Source: Alphaproteobacteria bacterium (GTDB taxonomy: Bacteria > Pseudomonadota > Alphaproteobacteria > Acetobacterales > Acetobacteraceae). From it: a stretch of 32,436 nucleotides of DNA. The notes under the pieces are model-generated. The model saw only the letters and a program-made list of their open reading frames with translations. It was not told the origin of the DNA and did no database searches. Each line of letters begins with the position of its first letter. Position 1 is the stretch's first letter. The stretch lies in NCBI GenBank assembly GCA_016869715.1, contig VGDM01000025.1, positions 1 to 32,436 on the forward strand, in the 5' to 3' direction. The position numbers and the translations under genes are program-made. Shown in pieces: positions 23,240-31,033 of this stretch.

Positions 23240-24220
23240 TCAGCTCTCCGGCTTCAACCCAAGCCGGCGAATCAAGCCACCCCAGCGCGCAATATCGAAA
23301 GCGAGCAGCGCACGGAAAGTGTCTGTATCACTCCCCACCACGGTAAAGCCTGCGGTTTCCAAGGCACGGCGCTGATCGGGCACGGCAAGAGCCTTGCCAG
23401 TTTCCTCAGCAAGGCGCGCAATACGATCCGCGGGAAAACCCGCCGGCGCGAAAAGCCCGATCCAGGCAACAGCCGGGTCAGAAGGCACGCCCGCTTCCGC
23501 CATGGTCGGCACCTCTGGCAGGGCAGGGAAACGCTCTGCGCTCGTCACCGCCAAAGCGCGCACGGAACCATCCCGCACCTGGCCCAGCACACCGCCGGTT
23601 GCCGCGAAAAACGCATGGATGCGCCCTGCCACCAAATCCAGCACCGCCTGACCCACGGCGCGATAGGGCACATGCACCGCCTCAAAACCCTGAGACGCCG
23701 CCAAATCCTCCATCACCAGATGGGAAAGCGTGCCAGGCCCAGTGGAGGCATAGCTGATCTTACCCGGATTGGCCTTGACATAAGCAACGAACTCGGGCGC
23801 GCTACGCGCGGGCGCGGAAGGATGTACCACCAACACAAAGGGCAGCCGCGCCAAAAGGCTGATCGGCGCCAGATCAGTCGCCGGGTCATAGCCAAGCGCC
23901 GGGTTCAGAATTTTCGCCGTGCTGCCCGGCCCGCCAATCGTGACGCCAAGCGTATGGCCATCCGTCGCGCGCGCCACCGCTTCCGTGCCGATATGCCCGC
24001 CACCGCCGGCACGGTTTTCCACAATCACCGGCTGGCCCAGCACCTGCTGCAAATGCGGCGCAATCGCCCGCGCCGCGAGGTCCGGCGTCGAGCCCCCGGG
24101 AAAGGCGCAAATGATCCGCACTGGCCGATCCGGCCAGGCGGCTTGTGCGCGCACCGCCCTTGGGCTGGCAGCCAGCCCAGCGCTAAGCGCCAGAAGGGAG
24201 CGGCGATGGAAGCTGTTCAT
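23240..24220 (-). CDS. Bug/TctC-family periplasmic binding protein, second copy
   Basis: A 326-residue orphan receptor of the tripartite tricarboxylate family. The signal peptide is MNSFHRRSLLALSAGLAASPRAVRAQ, again with a double Arg. The mature protein starts AAWPDRPVRIICAFPGGSTPDLAAR, followed by VENRAGGGGHIGTEAVARA, YASTGPGTLSHLVMEDLA and VPYRAVGQAVLDLVAGR, all standard Bug blocks. It differs clearly from the copy at 9477, so the ligands probably differ too. No membrane components are nearby. Confidence 0.92.
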   Translation of the reverse strand: MNSFHRRSLLALSAGLAASPRAVRAQAAWPDRPVRIICAFPGGSTPDLAARAIAPHLQQVLGQPVIVENRAGGGGHIGTEAVARATDGHTLGVTIGGPGSTAKILNPALGYDPATDLAPISLLARLPFVLVVHPSAPARSAPEFVAYVKANPGKISYASTGPGTLSHLVMEDLAASQGFEAVHVPYRAVGQAVLDLVAGRIHAFFAATGGVLGQVRDGSVRALAVTSAERFPALPEVPTMAEAGVPSDPAVAWIGLFAPAGFPADRIARLAEETGKALAVPDQRRALETAGFTVVGSDTDTFRALLAFDIARWGGLIRRLGLKPES

Positions 24221-24278
24221 GGGGCAAGTTCCGGTGAAAACGCCGCCAGAATGGCGTGAGGGCGCGCGACCTGCAAGA

Positions 24279-25106
24279 TTATCTTTGGCTTGGCCCCGCT
24301 TCGATCAGCGCCAAATTCTGCGCCGCCAGATCGGCAGCAGGACTATCCGGGGCCAATTCCAGCACCCTTTCCCAATCGCGCCGCGCGGCTTCAGCCTCTC
24401 CGCGCAATTGGCGCAAAATGCCGCGTTCCAGCAACGCTTCCACATTGCGCGGCGCGAGGCGCAGCGCGGTGGTGATGCTGTCTTCCGCCGAGCGCAGGCT
24501 TTCCATCCGGCGCTGCGCGGCGGCGCGCCAAACCCAGGCTTCGGCACGACCAGCGTCCAACACCACAGCGAGGTCGAGATCAGCGAGCGCCCCTGGCACT
24601 TGCCCGAGCGCAAGCCGCGCCATGGCGCGTTCCAGCAGCAAATCCGGGTCTTGCGGGGTCAATGCGAGCGCGAGGCTTGCGGCCGCAGCAGCGCGTTGTG
24701 CCCTACCCGCAGCGCGCCACGCTTCCGCCGCCTGGCCAAACACCGCCGCACGCGCGGCAAGCCCGGCTTCACTGCGCGCTGCGATACGTTCCAAAGCCCC
24801 TGCCGCTGCATCAGCCTCCCCAAGGCTGAGCTGGGCCAGGGCTTCGCATTGCGCGGCCCCTTCGCCGCCGCCCTGCATGTGCCAATCCCGCGCAAAGCCG
24901 CGCGCGCCGGCAGGGTCCACCAACAGCGAATCAAGGCAGCGCGCATACTCCGGCGCTTGGGAAAGCCGGGGCGGTTCTGGCGGAATAGGCAAGGCCGCAT
25001 CCTGCTGCGCTGAGGACAGCACGCCCGAAAGCCACATGCCCCCGGCCGCGCCCAGAACCAGCAGCGCCGAGGCAAAACCGATCAGCTTCATGGGCTTTGG
25101 AACCAT
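24279..25106 (-). CDS. TPR-repeat protein with N-terminal membrane anchor
   Basis: About 275 residues. A membrane or signal segment comes first (KLIGFASALLVLGAAGGMWL), followed by a Pro-rich linker. An Ala-rich helical region holds at least three or four tetratricopeptide-like repeats (for example ALTPQDPDLLLERAMARLALGQ, the following LDLAVVLDAGRAEAWVWRAAAQRR and RLAPRNVEALLERGILRQLRGE). Such proteins are scaffolds, usually on the periplasmic face. The partner is unknown. The start is uncertain: ATG 25106 (MVPKPMKLIG), 25091 (MKLIG) or an upstream one at 25145 are all in frame. No strong ribosome site separates them. The gene is divergent from the SDR gene. Confidence 0.72.
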   Translation of the reverse strand: MVPKPMKLIGFASALLVLGAAGGMWLSGVLSSAQQDAALPIPPEPPRLSQAPEYARCLDSLLVDPAGARGFARDWHMQGGGEGAAQCEALAQLSLGEADAAAGALERIAARSEAGLAARAAVFGQAAEAWRAAGRAQRAAAAASLALALTPQDPDLLLERAMARLALGQVPGALADLDLAVVLDAGRAEAWVWRAAAQRRMESLRSAEDSITTALRLAPRNVEALLERGILRQLRGEAEAARRDWERVLELAPDSPAADLAAQNLALIEAGPSQR

Positions 25107-25192
25107 CGCGCCACATTTAGCGCAGTTTGCACGCTGTGGTAGCATGCCGCCCGGTGAACAGATTTTTAATTATCGCGCGTGGCGGAAAAACC

Positions 25193-26044
25193 ATGGAACA
25201 GAAGAAGCTGCTGATTATCGCCGGGCTTGGCTATGCGGGGCAGGCCGTGGCCAAGACCGCTGTCGCCGCTGGCTGGCGGGTGGTGGCTACCTCTCGTCAG
25301 CCGGAGGACCTGAAGGCACCGCCTGGGGTTGAGGTAATCCGCTTCGATGACGCTGACCCGGCCTTCGCCGCTGCGACGCATTGGCTGATTACCGCGCCGC
25401 CTGATGAAGCCGGGGACCCCGTGCTGCGCCGGCACGGCCCTGCGCTCGCTTCCGGCAATCAGCGCTGGATCGGCTATCTTTCCACCACCGGTGTCTATGG
25501 CGATCGCGGTGGCGGCACGGTGGATGAGGCAACCCTACCGGCCCCTGGCCAGCCGCGCGGCCAAAGGCGGCTGGCAGCCGAAGAAGCCTGGCGCGCCGCA
25601 CGGCCCGCGGGTGCGGCTTTGGATATCTGCCGTGTCGGCGGAATTTACGGACCAGGCCGCGCCCCCTTTGCAGAATTGCGCGCGGGTGTCGCGCGGCGCG
25701 TGGTGAAGCCCGGCCACAGCTTCAGCCGCATCCATCGCGATGATATTGCCCACGCGGTGATGGCAGCGATCAGCCACCCACCCGCACCGGGCTGTCGTGT
25801 GCTGAATTTCGTGGATGATGAACCCGCCGATAGCGCGGCTGTCATGGAAGAAGCCGCGCGGCTTTTGGGCGTGCCGCCACCGCCGGCCATTCCTTTTGAA
25901 GAAGCGTGCGCCAGCATGTCACCCATGGCGCTGTCCTTTTGGTCGGAAAATCGCCGTGTCGCCAATGCCGCAACTAAATTGGCGCTAGGGATTGCGTGGC
26001 GATATCCGAGTTATAGGGAAGGCTTGGCGGCGAGTTTAGAATAG
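25193..26044 (+). CDS. Atypical SDR / NAD(P)-dependent epimerase-like protein
   Basis: A 283-residue Rossmann protein. LLIIAGLGYAGQAVAKTA carries GxGxxG, STTGVYGDRGG and RVGGIYGPGR are the extended-SDR active-site blocks, and FSRIHRDDIAHAV is the typical C-terminal segment. The Lys of the YxxxK motif is not seen, so it belongs with atypical SDRs (YeeZ-like) whose reaction is unknown. ATG 25193 follows GGCGGAAAAACC. It is a single gene, with the AT-rich islet starting right after it. Confidence 0.82.
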   Translation: MEQKKLLIIAGLGYAGQAVAKTAVAAGWRVVATSRQPEDLKAPPGVEVIRFDDADPAFAAATHWLITAPPDEAGDPVLRRHGPALASGNQRWIGYLSTTGVYGDRGGGTVDEATLPAPGQPRGQRRLAAEEAWRAARPAGAALDICRVGGIYGPGRAPFAELRAGVARRVVKPGHSFSRIHRDDIAHAVMAAISHPPAPGCRVLNFVDDEPADSAAVMEEAARLLGVPPPPAIPFEEACASMSPMALSFWSENRRVANAATKLALGIAWRYPSYREGLAASLE

Positions 26045-26110
26045 CGACTCATGAGGATGGGGCAGCAGTGAAATCGCCGTTCATTCTCTGAAAGGTGGCT
26101 GCTTCAAGCT

Positions 26111-26155
26111 AACCTGAGGTCTGAAAAAATATTCCGAAACGATATTTTCAGGTTT
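26111..26155. repeat. Imperfect inverted repeat with two alternative pairings
   Basis: AACCTGA (26111-26117) pairs with TCAGGTT (26149-26155), and CTGAAAAAATAT (26121-26132) pairs with ATATTTTCAG (26142-26151) with two bulged A. Both use the same right-hand TCAG, so the two stems compete. It lies in the non-coding, AT-rich stretch 26045-26242, about 90 bp before the first islet gene. It might be a regulatory leader, a terminator of the SDR gene or an old element end. Nothing else recognisable is in that stretch. Confidence 0.4.
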
Positions 26156-26242
26156 AGTCAGAAGCCTGATAAATTCTCATATTTCTGATACCGAAACAAA
26201 AACAGTCGGAGTTGAACGCCGACCGCTAGAGAAAGTTCGCTC

Positions 26243-26608
26243 ATGCACTTTCGCCACGCCAATGAACAAGAAGTAGACGATCGAGTATTTTTGGCGCGTT
26301 GGTCTCAATGGTTTGCTGGTCCCGAGTCACAGGGTAGGCTTTCATCCAAAGATGCAGTGCCCCTATTGAATAAAAAAATAAGCCTCGAAACTCTTGTGGC
26401 AGCCGGCTGCGGTCACGGGCTAGATGCTTTGTGTAGAAGCATCGTCATGAAACAGTATGAGAATACCATGCAAGCTTCATTGATATTTCTTGATGATAAT
26501 AAAACCATTCTCAAACCGGTTGTTGCGATCAATCCCTTGAATGAACGCCGCGTCAACGGGGTGCGTCTTACTGATTACGGATTACAACGTCTGCGCGAAG
26601 TCGCATAA
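26243..26608 (+). CDS. Unrecognised small protein of the AT-rich islet
   Basis: 121 residues that I cannot assign. The sequence is balanced and soluble-looking: an acidic N-terminus (NEQEVDDRVFLARWSQWF), a helical segment (ISLETLVAAGCGHGLDALCRSIV) and a mixed C-terminus (RRVNGVRLTDYGLQRLREVA). No membrane segment or known motif is visible. The ATG has an AGAGAAAG stretch about 9-16 bp upstream. Codon use and GC are lower than in the flanking metabolic genes, and the gene is followed after 125 bp by the OGG-like gene on the same strand. It is probably a real gene because the base composition is not the GC-rich kind that yields chance frames, but this rests on appearance only. Confidence 0.5.
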   Translation: MHFRHANEQEVDDRVFLARWSQWFAGPESQGRLSSKDAVPLLNKKISLETLVAAGCGHGLDALCRSIVMKQYENTMQASLIFLDDNKTILKPVVAINPLNERRVNGVRLTDYGLQRLREVA

Positions 26609-26733
26609 TTATCGCCGCGCGCGATTTTGAGCTGCTGGCCACAAGCCATGAGGAATAAGAGAAATTTTCCAACTTTGAAGAGGGATCAACTTTTCCATTC
26701 CTATGGCAATACCTTGAAGTACTGAAAGCCTCT

Positions 26734-27396
26734 ATGGCGGAGTCTGGCTCATGGGGGCGCGCGCAAGCGCCAGCCCGATGGTCTCAAGCGCTACCATCTC
26801 ATGAGCTGCCGGCGGCTATCGCCACCCATAACCGCCCTCTCTCGCGGGGGAAATTACGAGAGCTTTGTCGCGATCCTGCTGTAGACCTCTTGACTGCCTA
26901 TTTTTATATCATGGCTCGGCACGGGCAGCGCCGAGATCATGGTAGGGACGCGTGGCGCCATCGTGACCGTATTCAGCGCGCCCTCACCCGATTGAGGGAA
27001 GAAAATCTCAGCCAAGGTGCTGCTTTCAACGTATTTGCTGCTGACGACCCGATCAAAGGTCTAGCTGTAGCATTCTTCGCGAAATTGATTTTCTTTTTTC
27101 GGAAGCCAGCGGCCGGATATTTCATCCTGGATCAGTGGACAGGGAATTCAATGAACCTCCTTTCTGAATACAAAGTTGTTTCCTTGGACCCATCATGGAC
27201 GGTATCGCGCAGGACAACAGCAGCCACATATGACAAATATTGCGAATTGATGGTGCATTTAGCAAAGGGACTTTGCGTTCCGCCCGATCAAGCAGAACTA
27301 CTTCTACATTCCGAAGGTGGGCGCCCCCCGAAGCCCTGGCGACGCCACGTCTTACAGGAGCGGCGATCACAACCAAAGCGCAGCAGAAGGGGATAA
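26734..27396 (+). CDS. OGG-fold (8-oxoguanine DNA glycosylase-like) protein
   Basis: 220 residues resembling the group annotated as 8-oxoguanine-glycosylase-fold proteins. The block ADDPIKGLAVAFFAKLIFFF (about 103-122) matches the helix-hairpin-helix region. The following GYFILDQWTGNSMNLL (about 129-144) matches the segment carrying the family's catalytic Asp (Asp133), with a Lys (Lys117) placed like the OGG nucleophile. A later TYDKYCELMVHLAKGL helix also fits. A glycosylase function is inferred only. The C-terminal 25 residues are basic and Pro-rich. The ATG at 26734 is the first in frame, and an upstream TAA (about 26656) ends that frame. The reading before it (EKFSNFEEGSTFPFLW) looks protein-like, so the N-terminus could be truncated. 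Confidence 0.5.
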   Translation: MAESGSWGRAQAPARWSQALPSHELPAAIATHNRPLSRGKLRELCRDPAVDLLTAYFYIMARHGQRRDHGRDAWRHRDRIQRALTRLREENLSQGAAFNVFAADDPIKGLAVAFFAKLIFFFRKPAAGYFILDQWTGNSMNLLSEYKVVSLDPSWTVSRRTTAATYDKYCELMVHLAKGLCVPPDQAELLLHSEGGRPPKPWRRHVLQERRSQPKRSRRG

Positions 27397-27525
27397 TAAG
27401 CCAACCATTGAAAAAATAGATTGGCCAAGATCGGTCTCCAGCGTCAGCCATATACCATACAGGCAAAGTCGGCCTGAAAGATTCAAGCTTAGTCTCTCGA
27501 ACTACCATATCACATAGCTTAACCT

Positions 27526-28272
27526 TCACCCAATCAACCCCGCCACCGCCTCCCCCAACAGCACCAAATCCGCCTCCCGCGACAGGCGATGATCGCCATC
27601 CTTGATCAGCGTCACGCGCACATCGCAACCTGTCACCGCTTCCGCAATGCGCAGCGCATGGCGCCAGGGCACATCCGGGTCCTGTTGGCCCTGCAAAATA
27701 CGCACGGGACATTCAAGCGCAATCGGGCCGCGCAGCAAAAGCTGGTTGCGGCCATCTTCAATCAAGGCGCGCGTGATGGGATAAGGCGCGCCGTAGTCGC
27801 TTGGCCGATGCCAGAAACCATCGCGCATGATCACTTTTCGGATTGCGGGCGGAAATTCCGCCCACATCAAATCCTCGGTGAAATCCGGCGCCGGGGCAAT
27901 GCCGATCAACGCGCAGATCGCCACCTTGCGGCGCGCGGCCAACAGCAGCGCAATCCAACCGCCCATGGATGACCCGATCAGGATTTGCGGCCCTTCGGTC
28001 AGCGCCGCAATCACGCAGGCCGCATCATCCGCCCAACGCCCAATCGTGCCATCCTCAAACCGCCCTTCGGATGTGCCATGGCCGGAATAATCAAAGCGCA
28101 AAAACGCTTGCCCGCGCGCGGCGCACCAGGCCGCGAGGAATTCCGCCTTACTGCCCGTCATGTCGCTATTGAAGCCGCCCAGAAACACCACGCCGGGCCC
28201 GCGCCCAGCCACGCGCCGCCAGGCCAAATGCATGCCATCGCCGCGATCAAGCTGCCCGGTTTCTTCCTTCAT
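27526..28272 (-). CDS. Alpha/beta-fold hydrolase
   Basis: A 248-residue serine hydrolase. GPGVVFLGGFNSDMTG holds the oxyanion region and FDYSGHGTSEGRF follows. GSSMGGWIALL is the nucleophile elbow with Ser102. LQGQQDPDVPW holds the acidic residue, and DGDHRLSREADL the catalytic His. It is likely an esterase, lipase or C-C hydrolase. The start ATG overlaps the FAH-family stop by 4 bp (ATGA at 28272-28269), so the two are translated together and may act in series on a beta-dicarbonyl or lactone compound. The upstream frame extension lies inside the FAH gene and is rejected. Confidence 0.87.
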   Translation of the reverse strand: MKEETGQLDRGDGMHLAWRRVAGRGPGVVFLGGFNSDMTGSKAEFLAAWCAARGQAFLRFDYSGHGTSEGRFEDGTIGRWADDAACVIAALTEGPQILIGSSMGGWIALLLAARRKVAICALIGIAPAPDFTEDLMWAEFPPAIRKVIMRDGFWHRPSDYGAPYPITRALIEDGRNQLLLRGPIALECPVRILQGQQDPDVPWRHALRIAEAVTGCDVRVTLIKDGDHRLSREADLVLLGEAVAGLIG

Positions 28273-29435
28273 GCACGCGGCAATCCACGCGCCGCGAGGG
28301 AAGCAAAAAGCGCCCCAATGCCGTAGCGCCAGGGCGGGCATTCATCGGTGCGATCCACCTCATTCACCAAAACCCCAAGCCGGGGCGATGCAATCCGCAC
28401 CACATCCCCTTCGCGATGCGTGAAGCCCATGCCGGGCGCGCCACGATCCTTGGCCGGCGAGAATGGCGTGCCCAGATACAGCACCGCACCACCCGGATAT
28501 TGATGATGCGCACCAATCATTTGCAAAACCACATCCGCTGGGTCGCGGCTGATTGCGCCCAACGGCCCGCTTTCCGCCAATTCAAACCCATCACGCCCGG
28601 TAATGGTCAGGCCGAGTTCCGCGCGCCGTACATCTTCCAAGGTAAAGCCTGCATCAAACAAGCGGATCATCGGCCCAAGCGCGGCAGAGGCGTTATTGTC
28701 CTTGGCACGCCCCAGCAGCAAAGCGCTTCGCCCTTCCACATCCCGCAGATTGACATCATTGGCGAGAGTGGCACCCTGAATGCACCCCTTGGCATTCACC
28801 ACCATCACCGCTTGCGGTTCAGGGTTGGACCAGGCAGAGACAGGATGCACAGCAATCTTGCTGCCAGTACCAACAGAGGCCATGGCGGGGCATTTGGTAA
28901 AAATCTCCGCATCCGGGCCAAGGCCCACTTCAAGATATTGGCTCCACCAGCCCTTTTGCAGCGAGGCGGTTTTGAGACGCATGGCTTCCGCGCTGCCGGG
29001 AATGATGGCGGCCAGACCATCGCCAATAATTTTGCGGAATTCAGCGCGCACCGCCTCCGCCGGGCCGGCATCGCCACGGCAGCGTTCTTCCACCACGCCT
29101 TCCAGCATGCTGCGGACATAGGTTACACCAGCAGCCTTCACGGTTTGCAGATCAATCGGTGACAGCAGGAAGGGCTTGGCAGGGTCGCGCGCAGCCCAGG
29201 CGGCACTGGGCAATATCGCTTCAAGGTCGAGCGTGATGCGCTCTCCATGCCGCAGCATGCCACCAATCGCGTCATCTTCCTCCAGAAAGCGCGATGTCGT
29301 CCCAAAGGCTGGTGTGAGATCAAAGGCCGCGCCGCGCGCGAAGCCGATCACGCAGGGGCCTTCGGGCCGCATTATGCGGGCGCAGAAATGCCCCTCGGCG
29401 AAATCCACCGGCAAATGGCTGGAGTTGATGTGCAT
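28269..29435 (-). CDS. Fumarylacetoacetate hydrolase (FAH)-family protein
   Basis: A 388-residue protein. The N-terminal domain (about 1-90) is followed by the FAH core: VKAAGVTYVRSMLEGV, SAWSNPEPQAVMVVNAKG, then ATLANDVNLRDVEGRSALLLGRAKDNNASAALGP, the latter being the family's metal-binding and substrate region. GAVLYLGTPFSPAKDR and FTHREGDVVRI form the C-terminal part. Members cleave C-C bonds of acylpyruvates or dehydrate sugar acids. This longer type is seen with sugar-acid and aromatic-acid genes, and the exact substrate is unknown. It starts ATG 29435. It is divergent from the Crp/Fnr gene, with the FNR-like box in between. Confidence 0.87.
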   Translation of the reverse strand: MHINSSHLPVDFAEGHFCARIMRPEGPCVIGFARGAAFDLTPAFGTTSRFLEEDDAIGGMLRHGERITLDLEAILPSAAWAARDPAKPFLLSPIDLQTVKAAGVTYVRSMLEGVVEERCRGDAGPAEAVRAEFRKIIGDGLAAIIPGSAEAMRLKTASLQKGWWSQYLEVGLGPDAEIFTKCPAMASVGTGSKIAVHPVSAWSNPEPQAVMVVNAKGCIQGATLANDVNLRDVEGRSALLLGRAKDNNASAALGPMIRLFDAGFTLEDVRRAELGLTITGRDGFELAESGPLGAISRDPADVVLQMIGAHHQYPGGAVLYLGTPFSPAKDRGAPGMGFTHREGDVVRIASPRLGVLVNEVDRTDECPPWRYGIGALFASLAARGLPRA

Positions 29436-29494
29436 GGCGCCCCCGTTTCTTGCCGGGGCATTTTGCGTGAAGTGGCGCCTTATCGCCAGGGTGC

Positions 29495-29508
29495 TTGCGC
29501 TGCATCAA
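29495..29508. promoter_or_regulatory. FNR/DNR-like box in the divergent region
   Basis: TTGCGCTGCATCAA fits the TTGAT-N4-ATCAA consensus with a perfect right half and two mismatches in the left half. It lies 35 bp before the Crp/Fnr ATG (29543) and 60 bp before the FAH gene on the other strand, so it could serve either. The recognition helix of the adjacent regulator reads PESLSRV, whose E-x-x-S-R pattern fits FNR-type sites. Confidence 0.35.
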
Positions 29509-29542
29509 GAAGCGGCGCTGCGAATTCGGTTTGTCTGCCATC

Positions 29543-30288
29543 ATGCAGGAAATGATCGCCGCGCCCGCCCATGGCATCGGGCACCCATTTCTTTCCGCCG
29601 CCGGGGTGCCAGCTGCCCGCGCCCTGATGGCCGCCGCCGCCCCCGCCACCGTGCCGCGCCGAGATGTGATTTTCGCGCCCGAGGCTGAGCCAGAAGCGCT
29701 TTACCTTGTCTTGGAAGGTTCCTTCGGCCTTTCCATGCAGGGTGCGTCCGCTTCCCGCGGCCTTTTGGAAAGCATCGGCGGCGGCGAGTGCTTCTTATTG
29801 CCAGCGGTGATCATGGGCGGTGCCTGGCCCTTTGGCGCCGAGGCTCTGGCCCCGAGCCGCCTGCTCCGCATCCCGGTTCATGCCTCCCACGCCACCATGG
29901 CTAAGGAACCGCGTCTGGCGCGGAGGCCAACCTCACGCAAATGGCGCGGCAATGGCAGGTCCTGGCGGATCAATTGCTCGACACGAAACTCACCAAGACG
30001 AGCGAACGCGTGGCGCATTTCCTCACTGGGCGGCTGCTGCCAGGCGGGCGCGTTGCCATGCTGGAACCCCTTGCGGCAATTGCTGCGCGACTCGGCATGA
30101 CCCCGGAAAGCCTCTCCCGCGTCACGCATGGGCTGGAAGCGGCGGGGCTCGTGCGCCTGCAAGGCAGGCGGGTGGAAGAGCCGGATGCTAAGGCGGTGAC
30201 CCAGGCGGCGCGGGCTTCCGGCCATAAGAGTAAGCGGTTAGGCTTCCCCGAAATGGAGGATTGCCCATGGCCCGCGTGCCTGATTTGA
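29543..30288 (+). pseudogene. Crp/Fnr-family regulator, split by a one-base frameshift
   Basis: Two frames form one regulator. The first (29543 to about 29920) has the cyclic-nucleotide-binding fold: FAPEAEPEALYLVLEGSFGLSM, then GGGECFLLPAVIMGG and RLLRIPVHASHATM. The second (from about 29922) has EANLTQMARQWQVLADQLL, TSERVAHFLTGRLLPGG and the winged helix LGMTPESLSRVTHGLEAAGLVRL. Adding one G at 29918-29921 (CTGGCGCGGAGG becoming CTGGCGGCGGAGG) makes the frame continuous as expected for the family, so a base is missing. No N-terminal Fe-S cysteine cluster is seen, so it resembles the DNR/heme-type rather than FNR. ATG 29543 is the natural start. The last codons overlap the next gene. Confidence 0.75.
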
Positions 30289-30815
30289 CAGTGGATGATC
30301 TGGCGGAAGCCGATCGAGACCTGCTGAAGCGCCCGATTGCCTTGCATAAGGCGTTGACCAATAGCCCTAAGGCAGCACGCGCCTTTTCCGGCCTTGGGCA
30401 ATTCATCCGCTACGGGTCCCGCCTTGACCCCCGGCTGCGCGAATTGGCCATTCTGCAAGTGGGCTGGCGGGCGCGCTCTCCTTATGAATGGTCGCATCAT
30501 GTGAAAATCGGTAAGGATTTCGGCGTCAGCGATGCCGATATCCGTGGCCTGATCGCGGAAAGCGCCGGGCAGGATTCAGCGCTTGAACCGCTGGCCAAGC
30601 TGGTGCTGCTGGCCGCCCGTGAAGGCGCGGCAGGGCCGGGCGTGACCGAGGCCACCTATAAGGCGCTCGCCGCGCATTTCGACCATGAACTGATGGTGGA
30701 TTTGGTGGTCACCATTTCCTTTTACTGTGCGGTGGTGCGCGCCCTTTCATCGCTGGCGATTGAGGTTGAGCCGGAATACCAAGCCTATCTGGACCAATAT
30801 CCACTGCCGGGTTGA
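30267..30815 (+). CDS. Carboxymuconolactone decarboxylase (CMD)-family protein
   Basis: A 182-residue all-helical protein. FSGLGQFIRYGSRLDPRLRELAILQVGWRARSPYEWSHHVKIG is the CMD core, followed by FGVSDADIRGLIAE. The catalytic cysteines of AhpD-like members are absent (there is no CxxC), so it belongs to the CMD group without the redox pair. Its substrate is unknown. The ATG at 30267 follows AAATGGAGGATTGCCC. A TTG at 30261 is an alternative. It lies at the end of the Crp/Fnr gene, on the same strand, and may be coregulated. Confidence 0.85.
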   Translation: MARVPDLTVDDLAEADRDLLKRPIALHKALTNSPKAARAFSGLGQFIRYGSRLDPRLRELAILQVGWRARSPYEWSHHVKIGKDFGVSDADIRGLIAESAGQDSALEPLAKLVLLAAREGAAGPGVTEATYKALAAHFDHELMVDLVVTISFYCAVVRALSSLAIEVEPEYQAYLDQYPLPG

Positions 30816-31033
30816 GTAAAGCTTTTTACTAAAATACTGATTCAAATAACTTTAATTTACTAGCATGGGCTAGAATGGCCTCGGCCGACGCAGCTTTTTG
30901 GCGAAGCAGCGTCTCCGGCCTGCATCCCTGGGTTGCAAATAATTTTCGATTTAAGGGGTTCTTCAGCCCGCGCGTTGACCCTTTGGTTACTGCTCCCGAT
31001 AAAGAATGCGCCAATTAAAGGAGAGCGGGGGCG

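Noticed and set aside
23919..25332. Long plus-strand frames (364 and 358 codons) opposite the Bug and TPR genes
   Set aside because: Low-complexity Ala/Arg/Ser-rich composition; the minus strand encodes recognisable proteins.
26649..26730. 26-codon frame between the two islet genes
   Set aside because: Too short, no ribosome site, no match.
27122..27712. 196-codon minus-strand frame between the OGG-like gene and the alpha/beta hydrolase
   Set aside because: It overlaps both better candidates, is Gly/Cys-rich and has no domain; judged a chance frame.
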